From NCBI RefSeq assembly GCF_029201545.1, contig NZ_CP104007.1:716501-780500 (forward strand): a stretch of DNA of 64,000 bases, given 5' to 3'. The position numbers and the translations under genes were made by a program. Positions 35,498 to 44,266 of the stretch are shown here, piece by piece (position 1 is the stretch's first letter; every line of letters begins with the position of its first letter). The stretch is from Devosia sp. FJ2-5-3 (lineage in GTDB: Bacteria; Pseudomonadota; Alphaproteobacteria; Rhizobiales; Devosiaceae). The notes under the pieces are model-generated. The model was not told the DNA's origin and searched no databases. It saw nothing but the letters and a program-made list of their open reading frames with translations.

Positions 35498-37426
35498 ATG
35501 AACGGAAATTTCCGCAACTTTGCCATCTGGCTGGTCATACTCTTCATGCTGATGGGCCTGTTCCAGGTCTTCCAGTCATCCACGCGGTCGATTTCCGTCG
35601 CCGAAAAAAGCTACAGCCAGTTCGTCACAGACGTGGAGGGCGGTCGCGTTTCCAGCGTGACCATCACCAATAATGTCGTGTCCGGCGTCCTCAATGACGG
35701 CAGCCGCTTTGAGACAACCTTGCCCGACGGCGCAGAGATCATCTCGCGCCTCGAGGACCGCAATGTGTCGATCACGGCGCGCGCCCCGGAATCGAGCCCG
35801 TTCTGGTCGATCCTGCTCTCGAGCTGGTTGCCCTTCATCGTCATTATCGGCGTGTGGTTCTTCTTCATCCGGCAGATGCAGGGTGGCGGCCGCGGTGGCG
35901 CGATGGGATTTGGCAAGTCGCGCGCCAAGCTCTTGACCGAAACCCAGGGCAAGGTGACGTTCGAGGACGTTGCGGGCGTGGACGAAGCCAAGCAGGATCT
36001 CGAGGAAATCGTCGAATTCCTTCGCGATCCCGGCAAGTTCCAGCGCCTCGGTGGTCGTATTCCGCGCGGTGTGCTGCTCGTCGGCCCTCCGGGTACCGGT
36101 AAGACGCTTCTGGCCCGTTCGGTGGCCGGCGAAGCCAATGTGCCGTTCTTCACAATTTCGGGTTCCGACTTCGTTGAAATGTTCGTCGGCGTGGGTGCCT
36201 CGCGCGTCCGCGACATGTTCGAACAGGCCAAGAAGAACGCGCCCTGTATCATCTTCATCGACGAAATCGACGCCGTCGGTCGCCAGCGTGGCGCCGGTCT
36301 TGGCGGCGGTAACGACGAACGCGAACAGACCCTCAACCAGCTCCTCGTCGAGATGGACGGCTTTGAGGCCAATGAAGGCATCATCCTGATCGCCGCGACC
36401 AACCGTCCGGACGTGCTCGATCCTGCACTGCTGCGTCCCGGTCGCTTCGACCGCCAGGTCGTCGTGCCGAACCCGGACGTTGCCGGTCGCGAAAAAGTGC
36501 TCAAGGTGCATGTGCGCAAGGTGCCACTGGCTCCTGACGTCGATCTCAAGGTTCTGGCGCGCGGCACACCGGGTTTCTCCGGCGCCGATCTGATGAACCT
36601 CGTCAACGAGGCGGCCCTGATGGCGGCGCGCAGGAACAAGCGCTTCGTTACCCATCAGGAATTCGAAGACGCCAAGGACAAGATCATGATGGGCGCCGAG
36701 CGCCGCACCATGGCCATGACCGATGACGAGAAGAAGCTGACCGCCTACCACGAAGCCGGTCACGCCATCATCGCGCTCAAGGTTGCGGGTATCGATCCGA
36801 TCCACAAGGCCACCATCATTCCGCGCGGGCGTGCCTTGGGCATGGTGATGACCCTGCCGGAGACGGACAGTTATTCTTTCAGCCGCGAAAAGGCCCTTGC
36901 CCGCCTGACCATGCTGTTTGGCGGCCGCGAGGCCGAGATCATCAAGTTTGGTCCGGCAAAGGTCACTTCGGGTGCTTCGGGCGACATCCAGATGGCTACC
37001 AGCCTCGCCCGCTCGATGGTGATGGAATGGGGCATGAGCGAAAAGCTCGGCCGCGTCCGCTACAAGTCCAATGACCAGGAGGTTTTCCTCGGTCACTCGG
37101 TTACCCAGTCCCAGCACATGTCTGACGACACGGCGCGGATCATCGACCAGGAAGTGCGCAAATTGATCGAGGATGGCGAAGCTTCGGCCCGCGAAATCCT
37201 GACCACCTACCACGACCAGTGGGAGGCGATTGCCCAGGCCCTGCTCGAATTCGAGACCCTTACCGGCGACGAATTGCGCGCCCTGATGGATGGCAAGCAG
37301 CCGACGCGCCCGGACGACGGTCCGGCAGCACCGAAGGCTTCGGGCGTGCCGACGGCCGGTAAGGTGGACAAGAAGCGTCCCGATGCGCCGCCGGAGCCGG
37401 GGTTGGAACCCCAGCCGGAAAGCTAA
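35498..37426 (+). CDS. ftsH: ATP-dependent zinc metalloprotease FtsH
   Basis: Inner-membrane AAA+ protease of 642 residues degrading membrane and short-lived cytosolic proteins. Two helices (about 8-26 and 105-125) flank a periplasmic domain. The AAA module has Walker [10 protein letters not shown] (about 196) and Walker [12 protein letters not shown] (about 251), plus the pore motif FVG in [13 protein letters not shown]. The zinc site HEAGH is near residue 417. The C-terminal tail is Pro-rich and acidic. I chose the ATG at 35498 ([12 protein letters not shown]) over the frame opening at 35468. It follows tilS and ends in a terminator. Confidence 0.97.
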   Translation: MNGNFRNFAIWLVILFMLMGLFQVFQSSTRSISVAEKSYSQFVTDVEGGRVSSVTITNNVVSGVLNDGSRFETTLPDGAEIISRLEDRNVSITARAPESSPFWSILLSSWLPFIVIIGVWFFFIRQMQGGGRGGAMGFGKSRAKLLTETQGKVTFEDVAGVDEAKQDLEEIVEFLRDPGKFQRLGGRIPRGVLLVGPPGTGKTLLARSVAGEANVPFFTISGSDFVEMFVGVGASRVRDMFEQAKKNAPCIIFIDEIDAVGRQRGAGLGGGNDEREQTLNQLLVEMDGFEANEGIILIAATNRPDVLDPALLRPGRFDRQVVVPNPDVAGREKVLKVHVRKVPLAPDVDLKVLARGTPGFSGADLMNLVNEAALMAARRNKRFVTHQEFEDAKDKIMMGAERRTMAMTDDEKKLTAYHEAGHAIIALKVAGIDPIHKATIIPRGRALGMVMTLPETDSYSFSREKALARLTMLFGGREAEIIKFGPAKVTSGASGDIQMATSLARSMVMEWGMSEKLGRVRYKSNDQEVFLGHSVTQSQHMSDDTARIIDQEVRKLIEDGEASAREILTTYHDQWEAIAQALLEFETLTGDELRALMDGKQPTRPDDGPAAPKASGVPTAGKVDKKRPDAPPEPGLEPQPES

Positions 37427-37431
37427 GAATT

Positions 37432-37458
37432 AAGGGTCACTCTCGAGTGGCCCTTTTT
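37432..37458 (+). terminator. Rho-independent terminator of ftsH
   Basis: AAGGG-T-CAC / GTG-G-CCCTT arms around a TCTCGA loop are followed by five T residues, immediately after the ftsH stop. Confidence 0.85.
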
Positions 37459-37531
37459 CGTAGCGCGCCGCTGCGCTATGTCGAATGAACTGATAAGAGC
37501 GGCATAGATCAGCTTTCGGAGAACGCATCTC

Positions 37532-38875
37532 ATGGCCAGGAAATATTTCGGTACCGACGGCATTCGGGGCCTTGCCAATGGCGAGAAGCTGACCCCGGAG
37601 CTGGCCATGAAAGTCGGCATGGCCGCGGGAACCAAGTTCGTGCGTGGCGATCACCGCAACCGGGTGGTTATCGGCAAGGATACGCGACGCTCCGGCTATA
37701 TGCTGGAGAGCGCGCTGGCGGCCGGATTTACCGCCGTCGGCATGGACGTCTATTTCCTCGGGCCCATGCCGACGCCCGCCGTCGCCATGCTCACCCGCTC
37801 GCTCCGCGCCGATCTTGGCGTGATGATTTCGGCCTCGCACAATCCCTATGATGATAACGGGATAAAGTTCTTCCGGCCGGACGGTTACAAGCTCAGCGAC
37901 GAGCTCGAGGGCGAGATCGAGCGGCTGATGGAAAGCGACACCTCCAAGCTCCTTGCCCATGGCATGAATATCGGCCGTGCCTATCGCGACGACGAAGCCC
38001 GCACGCGCTATGTGGAATATGCCAAGCGCACCCTGCCGCGAAATATCGATCTCACCGGCCTGCGCATCGTGCTCGATTGCGCCAATGGTGCAGCCTACAA
38101 GGTCGCTCCGATGACCTTGTGGGAGTTGGGTGCCGAGGTGATCGCCATCGGTGACGAACCGAACGGCTACAATATCAATTACAAGGTCGGCTCAACTGCC
38201 CCTGAGGCCGTCTCGGCTAAGGTCAAGGAGGTGCGCGCCGATCTCGGCATCGCACTCGATGGCGACGCCGACCGGGTCATCATCATCGACGAGAAGGGCA
38301 ATGTCGTCGATGGCGACCAGTTCATGGCCGTCATCGCCCATAGCTGGCTCGAACGCGAAATGCTGCTGGGCGGCGGCATCGTCGCCACCATCATGAGCAA
38401 TCTGGGGCTGGAACGCTATCTCGGTGGCCTGGGCCTGACGCTCGAACGCACCCAGGTCGGTGACCGTTATGTGCTCGAAGCCATGCGGTCCAAGGGTTTC
38501 AATGTCGGCGGCGAACAGTCCGGCCACATCATCCTCTCCGATTTTACCACCACCGGCGACGGGCTTGTCGCCGCACTGCAATTGCTGGCGGTGCTGCAGC
38601 AGCAGAACCGGCCGGTCTCGGAAATCTGCACCCGCTTCGAAAAGGTCCCGCAATTGCTGCGGAGCGTCCGCTTCAAGGCCGGCAAGCCGCTTGAGGACAA
38701 GCGGGTCAAGCAGGCCATCGCCGATGCCGAGGCGTCGCTTGGCAGCGGGGGGCGGCTCGTCGTTCGCCCGTCCGGCACCGAGCCTGTGATCCGGGTCATG
38801 GGCGAAGCCGACGATGCCGATCTCGTGCAGACCGCTGTGGGCCAGGTCGAGGCCGCCATACGCGCAATTGGCTAA
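37532..38875 (+). CDS. glmM: Phosphoglucosamine mutase
   Basis: Enzyme of 447 residues that interconverts glucosamine 6- and 1-phosphate for UDP-GlcNAc, hence peptidoglycan and LPS. The start [13 protein letters not shown] is standard. The active-site Ser is in [16 protein letters not shown] (about residue 101), the metal-binding loop is DGDADRVI (about residue 246), the sugar-binding GGEQSGHII follows, and the phosphate-binding [14 protein letters not shown] is at the C-terminus. The ftsH-glmM order is common in proteobacteria. It has its own promoter space of about 105 bases downstream of the ftsH terminator. Confidence 0.97.
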   Translation: MARKYFGTDGIRGLANGEKLTPELAMKVGMAAGTKFVRGDHRNRVVIGKDTRRSGYMLESALAAGFTAVGMDVYFLGPMPTPAVAMLTRSLRADLGVMISASHNPYDDNGIKFFRPDGYKLSDELEGEIERLMESDTSKLLAHGMNIGRAYRDDEARTRYVEYAKRTLPRNIDLTGLRIVLDCANGAAYKVAPMTLWELGAEVIAIGDEPNGYNINYKVGSTAPEAVSAKVKEVRADLGIALDGDADRVIIIDEKGNVVDGDQFMAVIAHSWLEREMLLGGGIVATIMSNLGLERYLGGLGLTLERTQVGDRYVLEAMRSKGFNVGGEQSGHIILSDFTTTGDGLVAALQLLAVLQQQNRPVSEICTRFEKVPQLLRSVRFKAGKPLEDKRVKQAIADAEASLGSGGRLVVRPSGTEPVIRVMGEADDADLVQTAVGQVEAAIRAIG

Positions 38876-38890
38876 TTGACCATTTTCAAT

Positions 38891-38915
38891 TGTGTCCGGG
38901 TGCGCCCGGACACAG
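38891..38915 (+). terminator. Strong hairpin after glmM
   Basis: TGTGTCCGGG-TGCG-CCCGGACACA forms a perfect 10-bp stem 16 bases after the glmM stop. The following bases (GTTAATCTTT) make only a poor T tract, so termination efficiency is uncertain. Confidence 0.65.
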
Positions 38916-38928
38916 TTAATCTTTAGGG

Positions 38929-38943
38929 TTAAGCGCGCTTTAA
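38929..38943 (+). promoter_or_regulatory. CtrA-type box upstream of outer-membrane protein gene
   Basis: TTAA (38929-38932), 7 bases, TTAA (38940-38943), ending 61 bases before the start of the outer-membrane protein gene. The 7-base spacer matches the CtrA consensus TTAA-N7-TTAA. Confidence 0.5.
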
Positions 38944-39004
38944 TAAAGTTGGTCGATAGTCGCTCGAAATTGACTGCTCTTGTGGCAACTAGAGGACTGA
39001 ACCC

Positions 39005-39760
39005 ATGCGCAAGCTCTCCGCTGCGTTCCTGGCGGCTGGCGCCGTCCTAGCAGCCGTCCCGGCACTTGCCGCGGACATGCCTTTCTATCCACCCGTGATT
39101 GACGTTCCCGATGTCGACTACGGCGTTTCGGGCTCGTTTTACCTTCGTGGTAGCGCGGCGGGCAACGCACTCTGGAGCAAGGAAGCCTACGCCTGGGATT
39201 GCTTCGCGTGTGGTCCGGTCCAGATTGCCGTTCCGGTGACGGCTTGGGGCTATGGCTACAGCGTCGGTGCGGGCTTCGGCTATGAAACCGGTACGGGCCT
39301 GCGCTTCGACGCGACCGTCGACCTGGTCAACAATTCCGGCCTCACGGCCACGCATCCGGCCAGCGCGGGCTGGCGCGCCGGGGATTACAAGACCACCCTT
39401 CGCTCCACCATTGCGCTCGCCAACGCCTATTACGATTTCTCCTTTGGCGGCAATTACGGCTATGGCGCCGCAGGCGGTGCCTTTGGTTATGTCGGTGCCG
39501 GTATCGGCGCTGCGTTCAACGATATCTCCGTCCAGGGTCCGGTTGGCGGCCCGACGGTGCCCTCGGGCCAGAACACCTCGCTGGCCGCTGCCGGCATGGT
39601 CGGCGTGGGCTACGATTTCGGCACCGTGGTGGCCGATCTGGGCTATCGCGGCGTCTACATCAACAAGATCAGCAACAGCGCTGCCATTCTGGATACGGCC
39701 TGGACCGAGAACAACTGGCTGCATGAAGTCCGCGGCACAGTGCGCTATCGCTTCAACTGA
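39005..39760 (+). CDS. Outer-membrane beta-barrel protein (Omp25-like)
   Basis: Exported protein of 251 residues with a clear signal peptide (about 1-23, cleavage at ALA-AD). The mature part is a run of alternating aromatic/glycine strands (GYGYSVGAGFGYETGTGLRFDATVDL, YDFSFGGNYGYGAAGGAFGYVGAGIGAAF) and ends VRGTVRYRFN, typical of small eight-stranded barrels of the Omp25/Omp31 group in Hyphomicrobiales. Two Cys (in WDCFACGP) could form a disulfide in a loop. Function is probably structural or passive transport. It is a single-gene unit behind a CtrA-type box and before a terminator. Confidence 0.85.
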   Translation: MRKLSAAFLAAGAVLAAVPALAADMPFYPPVIDVPDVDYGVSGSFYLRGSAAGNALWSKEAYAWDCFACGPVQIAVPVTAWGYGYSVGAGFGYETGTGLRFDATVDLVNNSGLTATHPASAGWRAGDYKTTLRSTIALANAYYDFSFGGNYGYGAAGGAFGYVGAGIGAAFNDISVQGPVGGPTVPSGQNTSLAAAGMVGVGYDFGTVVADLGYRGVYINKISNSAAILDTAWTENNWLHEVRGTVRYRFN

Positions 39761-39781
39761 TCGGTTTCCAACCTCTTTCGT

Positions 39782-39814
39782 AAAAGGCGCGGCCCCCGGG
39801 TCGCGCCTTTTTCT
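39782..39814 (+). terminator. Rho-independent terminator of outer-membrane protein gene
   Basis: AAAAGGCGCG and CGCGCCTTTTT arms around a CCCCCGGGT-containing loop. Confidence 0.88.
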
Positions 39815-39876
39815 TGGTGGCGGCCCATGGACATCAGTGTGCTGCGATGCTTGTTTCCCCCAACAGGAGGAAACGC

Positions 39877-40860
39877 ATGAAGATTTTGGTGATCGGTGCG
39901 GCCGGCATGATCGGGCGCAAACTGGTGGGTGCGTTGGTCCGGCGCGGCCATGTCGGCCAGCAGGACATCGATGGGATGACGCTGGTCGACATCGTGACAC
40001 CCGAAGCCCCTGCCGGTTTTCCATCGGCCAGGACCATTGCAGCCGATCTCTCCGCTCCCGGCACCGCCGAGACGCTGCTCGCCGACCGGCCAGATGTCAT
40101 CTTTCACCTCGCAGCCATTGTCTCGGGCGAAGCAGAGGCGGATTTCGACAAGGGTTACCGGATCAATCTCGATGGCACGCGCTTCCTGCTCGAGGCGATA
40201 CGGCAGGCAGGGCAGGGGGGAGCCTATCGCCCGCGCCTCGTTTTCACCTCGTCCATAGCTGTCTTCGGTGAACCTCTGCCGGCCGAAATTCCAGACGAGC
40301 AGGCGCTGACCCCGCTCACCAGCTATGGCACGCAGAAGGCCATTGGCGAGCTGCTGCTCGCAGACTATTCCCGCCGCGGCTTCGTCGACGGCATCGGCAT
40401 CCGCCTGCCCACCATCGCCATTCGACCCGGCAAGCCCAACAAGGCCGCGTCGGGCTTTTTTTCAGGCATCATCCGCGAGCCTTTGGCGGGTATGGAGGCC
40501 GTCCTCCCCGTGTCGGAGGATGTGCGGCACTGGTTTGCCAGTCCGCGTGCCGCGGTCAATTTCCTGCTGCATGCCGCCGAGATGGACAGTGCGCCGCTTG
40601 GCCAGCGCCGCAGCCTGACCATGCCCGGGCTCGCGGCCACTGTGGGCGAGGAGATTGCGGCTCTGCGGCGCGTCGCGGGCGAGCAAGCTGTTGCGCTGAT
40701 CCGTCACGAGCCCGATGCGGTCATCGCAGGCATCGTCGCCGGCTGGCCACAGGCTTTTTCGGCCAAACGGGCGCTGGCCCTCGGCTTTGCCGCCGAGAAG
40801 AGCTTCGACGAGATCATTCGCGCCCATATCGAGGACGAGATGGGCGGAAGGCTCGGCTAG
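39877..40860 (+). CDS. denD: D-erythronate dehydrogenase-like NAD-dependent epimerase/dehydratase
   Basis: Extended SDR enzyme of 327 residues. The Rossmann motif is GAAGMIGRKLVGAL, and the catalytic Tyr-x-x-x-Lys is YGTQK. Segments FHLAAIVSGEAEADFDKGYRINLDGTR and IRLPTIAIRPGKPNKAASGF are as I know them from the DenD group, which oxidises D-erythronate at C2. None of the other erythronate catabolism genes (OtnK, OtnC, OtnI) is adjacent, so the exact substrate is inferred from similarity only. The start has AGGAGG at 7 bases. Its stop overlaps that of the convergent phosphoesterase by 4 bases (CTAG). Confidence 0.82.
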   Translation: MKILVIGAAGMIGRKLVGALVRRGHVGQQDIDGMTLVDIVTPEAPAGFPSARTIAADLSAPGTAETLLADRPDVIFHLAAIVSGEAEADFDKGYRINLDGTRFLLEAIRQAGQGGAYRPRLVFTSSIAVFGEPLPAEIPDEQALTPLTSYGTQKAIGELLLADYSRRGFVDGIGIRLPTIAIRPGKPNKAASGFFSGIIREPLAGMEAVLPVSEDVRHWFASPRAAVNFLLHAAEMDSAPLGQRRSLTMPGLAATVGEEIAALRRVAGEQAVALIRHEPDAVIAGIVAGWPQAFSAKRALALGFAAEKSFDEIIRAHIEDEMGGRLG

Positions 40861-41735
40861 AGTTCCCCGGCGCCCGGTTCGACCAGGCCGATCGGCTCGG
40901 CCGGCGCTGGCGCCGGCTCGCTCTCGCGTACCCGCGTCACCCAACCGGCCCCGGTCCAGTCGCGCACATCGATGATGATTTCGTCCGGCGTTACATGGAC
41001 GAGATTGTAGGAATTCGCCTCGCCCCGCAGCCGTGTCGAAATCGTCGAGGAGGCCTGGGCGACGAGGATCGGTGCGACAGCCGATTTGCGCAGGCCCACG
41101 GGTTCGCCGGCGGTAATCGTGTCGGGTGCCTCGTGCTTGCGCACATAGGAGAGGTGGAAATGGCCCGATAGCACCAGGCGCACGCCAAGGCGCGCGAAAG
41201 TGGCCAGCGCCTCGTCCGCCCGTTTCACGCGTTTTGTCTTCTGCATCATCGGCTCGGTGGGGAAGAGAACCGGATGATGGGCCACGATCACGCGCACTGC
41301 ATCGGGGGAGGCCTGGGCGAAGCGTTCCTCAAGGTCCTCGAGCTGGCTGCGGGAAATGGTGCCGTGGCCCCAATTCCATTCCAGCCGGGCGCGACGGGAC
41401 GTGCGCATGCCCAGGAACGCCACGCCGTTCATCTCGAGAAAGGGCTCGGTATCCCTCGCGATATATCGACGGTAGAGGCCATAGGGGTTGAAGAACCGCC
41501 GGAAAATATTGATAGCCGGCACGTCGTGATTGCCCGGCACGGCAAATACCGGGGCGCTTAGCGTGTCGAGAAAGGCGCGGGCCTGCTCGAACTCAGCCTT
41601 GGTGCCGACTTGAGTGAAGTCGCCGCTGATGACGATGAGGTCGGGAGTGAGACTTTCAATGTCAGCGGCAAGGGTCTCGGCGGCTGCAGGATCATGATGG
41701 CCGAAATGCAGATCAGAGAGGTGTACGAACTTCAT
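40857..41735 (-). CDS. Metallophosphoesterase (CpdA/Icc type)
   Basis: Calcineurin-like phosphodiesterase of 292 residues. All metal motifs are present: HLSDLHFGHHD, VISGDFTQ, PGNHDVP, VAHHPV, and SGHFHLSY. The order matches class III cyclic-nucleotide or lipid phosphoesterases. The C-terminal 60 residues form an acidic Pro/Ala-rich tail. It overlaps the upstream lipid kinase gene by 4 bases (ATGA), so the two are coupled; acting on a product of that kinase is an attractive guess but not shown. It is convergent with denD. Confidence 0.87.
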   Translation of the reverse strand: MKFVHLSDLHFGHHDPAAAETLAADIESLTPDLIVISGDFTQVGTKAEFEQARAFLDTLSAPVFAVPGNHDVPAINIFRRFFNPYGLYRRYIARDTEPFLEMNGVAFLGMRTSRRARLEWNWGHGTISRSQLEDLEERFAQASPDAVRVIVAHHPVLFPTEPMMQKTKRVKRADEALATFARLGVRLVLSGHFHLSYVRKHEAPDTITAGEPVGLRKSAVAPILVAQASSTISTRLRGEANSYNLVHVTPDEIIIDVRDWTGAGWVTRVRESEPAPAPAEPIGLVEPGAGEL

Positions 41736-42679
41736 AGCGCCACCTTGTCCGGATCCGCCGCAGGGGTATCGGGAAGCACGGATGCCGGGGCTATGACGCA
41801 GAGCGCGGCGGGCAGGACCTCGAAGGTCATGGGCGTCTCAAGTTTTTCCACTTCACCGTCAAACATCACATTCATTGCTTTCTTATGGGTCGTCAGGGTC
41901 ACCTGCCGCGTCTTGAGGATGGTCAGCTCGGAATCGTTCTGCCAGGTCCCCATGATCATGCCTCCCCAGAGGCGGAAAAAATCGCGAATATTGAGGTGAC
42001 TCAGAAGGTAGACGTAGAGGCTGCCCTCATCGAGGCGCTGCCGCGAGAAAATCCGGCCCACGCCCTGCTCATAGGCATTGCTGGCGACGGCAAGCGCCTG
42101 AACGCGCTCGATCCGGACGTTTCCATCGCCGAGATCCATGGCAACTGCGAAACGTCGTGTCCGGGCCAGGCGCCTCAGGATAAAGAGGAAGAAGCCCCAT
42201 TTGGCACGGAAATCGGTACGTCCCCTGATGTGCTCGCGCCCCGCCGCCAGTTCTGGGACAACGCCGACGACGACCTTGTGCAGAAATATTCGTCCGTCGA
42301 CGCGTCCCACATCGATCGTGCGGCAATTCTGGCTCGCCAGCACATCGATTGCCAGGTCGAGCTCGAGGGGGATGTTGAGATCCTTGGCGAGGGCATTGAC
42401 CGTGCCCAGGGGCAGGATGCCGAGCTTCTTGTCGGACCCGAGAATGGAATTGGCGAGAGCTGTGATCGTGCCATCCCCTCCCGCCGCCACCACGATGGGC
42501 GCCGCGCTGGTGGCGGCCCGGATCAGCCTTTCCGACATCGGACGGTCCGTGTTTTCGTCGATCTCGGCGATGAGGCCCCGCTCGGCCAGCTTTGCAGCAA
42601 GGTCCGCCCCGGAGATGGACAAGGCGTTGGCCGTGCCGGCCTTGGCATTGAGCAGGATATGGCAGTGGGTCTGTTGCAC
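41732..42679 (-). CDS. Diacylglycerol kinase family (LCB5-like) lipid kinase
   Basis: Cytosolic lipid kinase of about 315 residues with the DAGK catalytic fold. The N-terminal ILLNAKAGTA leads into the glycine-rich nucleotide motif VVAAGGDGTITALANSIL, and LGILPLGTVNALAKDLNIPL is the family's second motif. The C-terminal beta-rich domain ends near KVAL. It resembles the YegS/BmrU lipid kinase group. I prefer the GTG at 42679 because the domain starts at once; the frame extends to 42829, but that stretch has no domain similarity. The downstream phosphoesterase overlaps its stop by 4 bases. Confidence 0.82.
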   Translation of the reverse strand: MQQTHCHILLNAKAGTANALSISGADLAAKLAERGLIAEIDENTDRPMSERLIRAATSAAPIVVAAGGDGTITALANSILGSDKKLGILPLGTVNALAKDLNIPLELDLAIDVLASQNCRTIDVGRVDGRIFLHKVVVGVVPELAAGREHIRGRTDFRAKWGFFLFILRRLARTRRFAVAMDLGDGNVRIERVQALAVASNAYEQGVGRIFSRQRLDEGSLYVYLLSHLNIRDFFRLWGGMIMGTWQNDSELTILKTRQVTLTTHKKAMNVMFDGEVEKLETPMTFEVLPAALCVIAPASVLPDTPAADPDKVAL

Positions 42680-42884
42680 GCAAGCAATCCTGTCTGGAGG
42701 ACACTTCAGTCTAACGATCCGTCCGCCAGATGGTTCAGGCCGGTCATGCGGAGTGCTCTCAGCGGCAACATCCGTATATCCCCCGAGATGCTCCGTAGCT
42801 TTGCGGGCGGCGTGGGCAAGCGGGATCAAAGGGCGGCTGCGCCAGGATGCTCCTGACGAAACCGCTTTCCAGTTCAGGTGCCGA

Positions 42885-43169
42885 ATGACCGCTTATGTCC
42901 GAGTTGCGGAGACGCAGATCCCGCCGGGCCAGATGGCCCTCTTGCTCTTTACTGCGCGTGACGAGCTGTGCGCAGGTATTATCGAGCACTGCCCCGATGG
43001 CACGCTGGAGCGACGCGTGCCGAACGATCCTTCTCCGCACGACCTGGTTCTCGTCATCTGCCGCCTCATGGCGCAGTTGCCGGATGATGCAGATGTTTAT
43101 GTCGTGATAGAACCTGGCGCCTATTGGCCAGAAATGTTTCCCGATATGAAGATGTTTGAGGAAGTATAG
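42885..43169 (+). CDS. Conserved-looking hypothetical protein, 94 residues
   Basis: I do not recognise this family. It is a small soluble protein without signal peptide or membrane helix, acidic toward the C-terminus, ending DMKMFEEV. Visible features are a hydrophobic core segment (MALLLFTARDELCAGIIEH, about 17-35) and a second one (LVLVICRLMAQLPDDADVYVVIEP, about 54-77), which suggests an alpha/beta fold. It is divergent from the lipid kinase gene and faces an AT-rich gap before the glycine-rich secreted protein. The reading frame is open much further upstream, but only from 42885 is it free of overlap with the kinase gene. Confidence 0.6.
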   Translation: MTAYVRVAETQIPPGQMALLLFTARDELCAGIIEHCPDGTLERRVPNDPSPHDLVLVICRLMAQLPDDADVYVVIEPGAYWPEMFPDMKMFEEV

Positions 43170-43199
43170 AGTTGAATACAATTTTATCTGATATTATTG

Positions 43200-43262
43200 G
43201 TTGAATAACCATCTGTTTCAAAAGGCCAATATATACGCGTATACCACAATTACGATGCATCG
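43200..43262. other. AT-rich intergenic stretch with palindromes
   Basis: It holds GGTT-GAAT-AACC (43200-43211), a perfect 12-bp palindrome TATACGCGTATA (43232-43243), and a perfect 10-bp palindrome CGATGCATCG (43253-43262). It lies 58-120 bases upstream of the glycine-rich protein gene; operator sites for a dimeric regulator are possible. Confidence 0.45.
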
Positions 43263-43319
43263 AGAAAAGCGGGACGATCTCCAGGACGGCAATAGTAATT
43301 GTTCCAGGAGGTAGTCATC

Positions 43320-44201
43320 ATGAAAAAGATAAAATTTGCTCTTGTGCTAATGTGCTCCGTATTCTTGTCGCCCAATGTGGCCCAGGCTGAAGGGCTTCTC
43401 GGGGGCGTACTTGGCGGGGATGGCGGCGGTGGTCTGCTTGGCGGCCTCACCGGCGGCTCGGAAGGCGGGCTTCTCGGGGATGGCGGGCTGGTCACTCTGG
43501 GAAGCGGCAGCGCCGGTTCTTCGGGCCTCGTCAATCTCGGCCTGCTGGGTGGCGACGGAAATCTGCTGGACGTCAATATTGGTGGCGCCAGCTCCCTGGT
43601 CGACGCAAATGTGTCGCTGGGCGGCAGCAAGGGCCTGCTCGATGTGAGTGCGGGCGTTGGGGGACTGCTTGACGCCAATGTCAATGTCGGCGGCAAGAAC
43701 GGCTTGATCGATGTCGGCCTGGGCCTCGGCGGCGGCAGCACAGGTGGCGGTGGCGGCACAGGTGGCGGCGGCGGTGGTGGATCCGGCGGCGGCAATGGCG
43801 GCGGTGGCGGTTCTGGCGGTGGCGGCGGCTCGGGTGGCGGCTCCGGCGGCGGCAATGGCGGTACCTGGCTTTCCTCGGGTGGCTCGTCCAGCCCAAGCTT
43901 CACTGCCGGCCAATCCTGCACCGGGGTCAATCCCAACCAGCTGATCGGGCTTTTCCAGTCGACGCGTCTCAGGGGCTGGAACCGGGCAACCAACATCCAG
44001 CTCGTCCCGATCCGGGTCTGCTCGGATCTGCGTCGCCAAGTCTCGAGCTGGCTGGCCGGCAACAGTGAGTATCACCGCATGATCGGCGCGGTCTCTTCGG
44101 ATGCGCTCATCAATGCCGCCCTCAGCCGGGGCAATTATCAGCCCGGCCAGGTGCTGGGGGTTCAGGCCAGCGGCACGACGCTCACAGTCTACGTGTTCTG
44201 A
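43320..44201 (+). CDS. Glycine-rich secreted protein with repeat region and C-terminal domain
   Basis: Exported protein of 293 residues that I do not recognise as a named family. A signal peptide (about 1-23, ending VAQAEG) is followed by Gly/Leu-rich sequence. Then come about 5 imperfect repeats of the form GLLDVNxxxGG (about 72-140: LLDVNIGGASSLVDANVSLGG and onward), and about 55 residues of nearly pure Gly/Ser (about 138-192). A compact C-terminal domain (about 208-293) has two Cys, in GQSCTGVNPNQ and PIRVCSDLRRQ, that could pair. The layout resembles secreted surface or matrix proteins with a flexible linker. AGGAGG precedes the ATG at 43320. A terminator follows, so it is a single-gene unit, immediately upstream of the cellulose locus apart from one SDR gene. 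Confidence 0.8.
   Translation: MKKIKFALVLMCSVFLSPNVAQAEGLLGGVLGGDGGGGLLGGLTGGSEGGLLGDGGLVTLGSGSAGSSGLVNLGLLGGDGNLLDVNIGGASSLVDANVSLGGSKGLLDVSAGVGGLLDANVNVGGKNGLIDVGLGLGGGSTGGGGGTGGGGGGGSGGGNGGGGGSGGGGGSGGGSGGGNGGTWLSSGGSSSPSFTAGQSCTGVNPNQLIGLFQSTRLRGWNRATNIQLVPIRVCSDLRRQVSSWLAGNSEYHRMIGAVSSDALINAALSRGNYQPGQVLGVQASGTTLTVYVF
43735..43865 (+). repeat. Gly/Ser coding repeat
   Basis: GGTGGCGGC-type codon repeats encode the poly-Gly/Ser linker of the secreted protein; the array is in frame and imperfect. Confidence 0.8.
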
Positions 44202-44224
44202 CCTGCCCCGGTCAGGCCGTGGCG

Positions 44225-44258
44225 GACCGGTCACCACCCTGGTGGCCGGTCTGCTTTT
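44225..44258 (+). terminator. Rho-independent terminator of glycine-rich protein gene
   Basis: GACCGGTCACCA / TGGTGGCCGGTC arms (one G-U pair) are followed by CTGCTTTT. Confidence 0.8.
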
Positions 44259-44266
44259 GCGTGAGG

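Noticed and set aside
42679..42829. N-terminal extension of the lipid kinase
   Set aside because: The frame is open, but the DAGK fold starts right after the GTG at 42679 and the extension has no domain similarity; kept only as a note.
43735..43865. Possible tandem repeat element
   Set aside because: It is the Gly/Ser linker of a secreted protein in a continuous reading frame.
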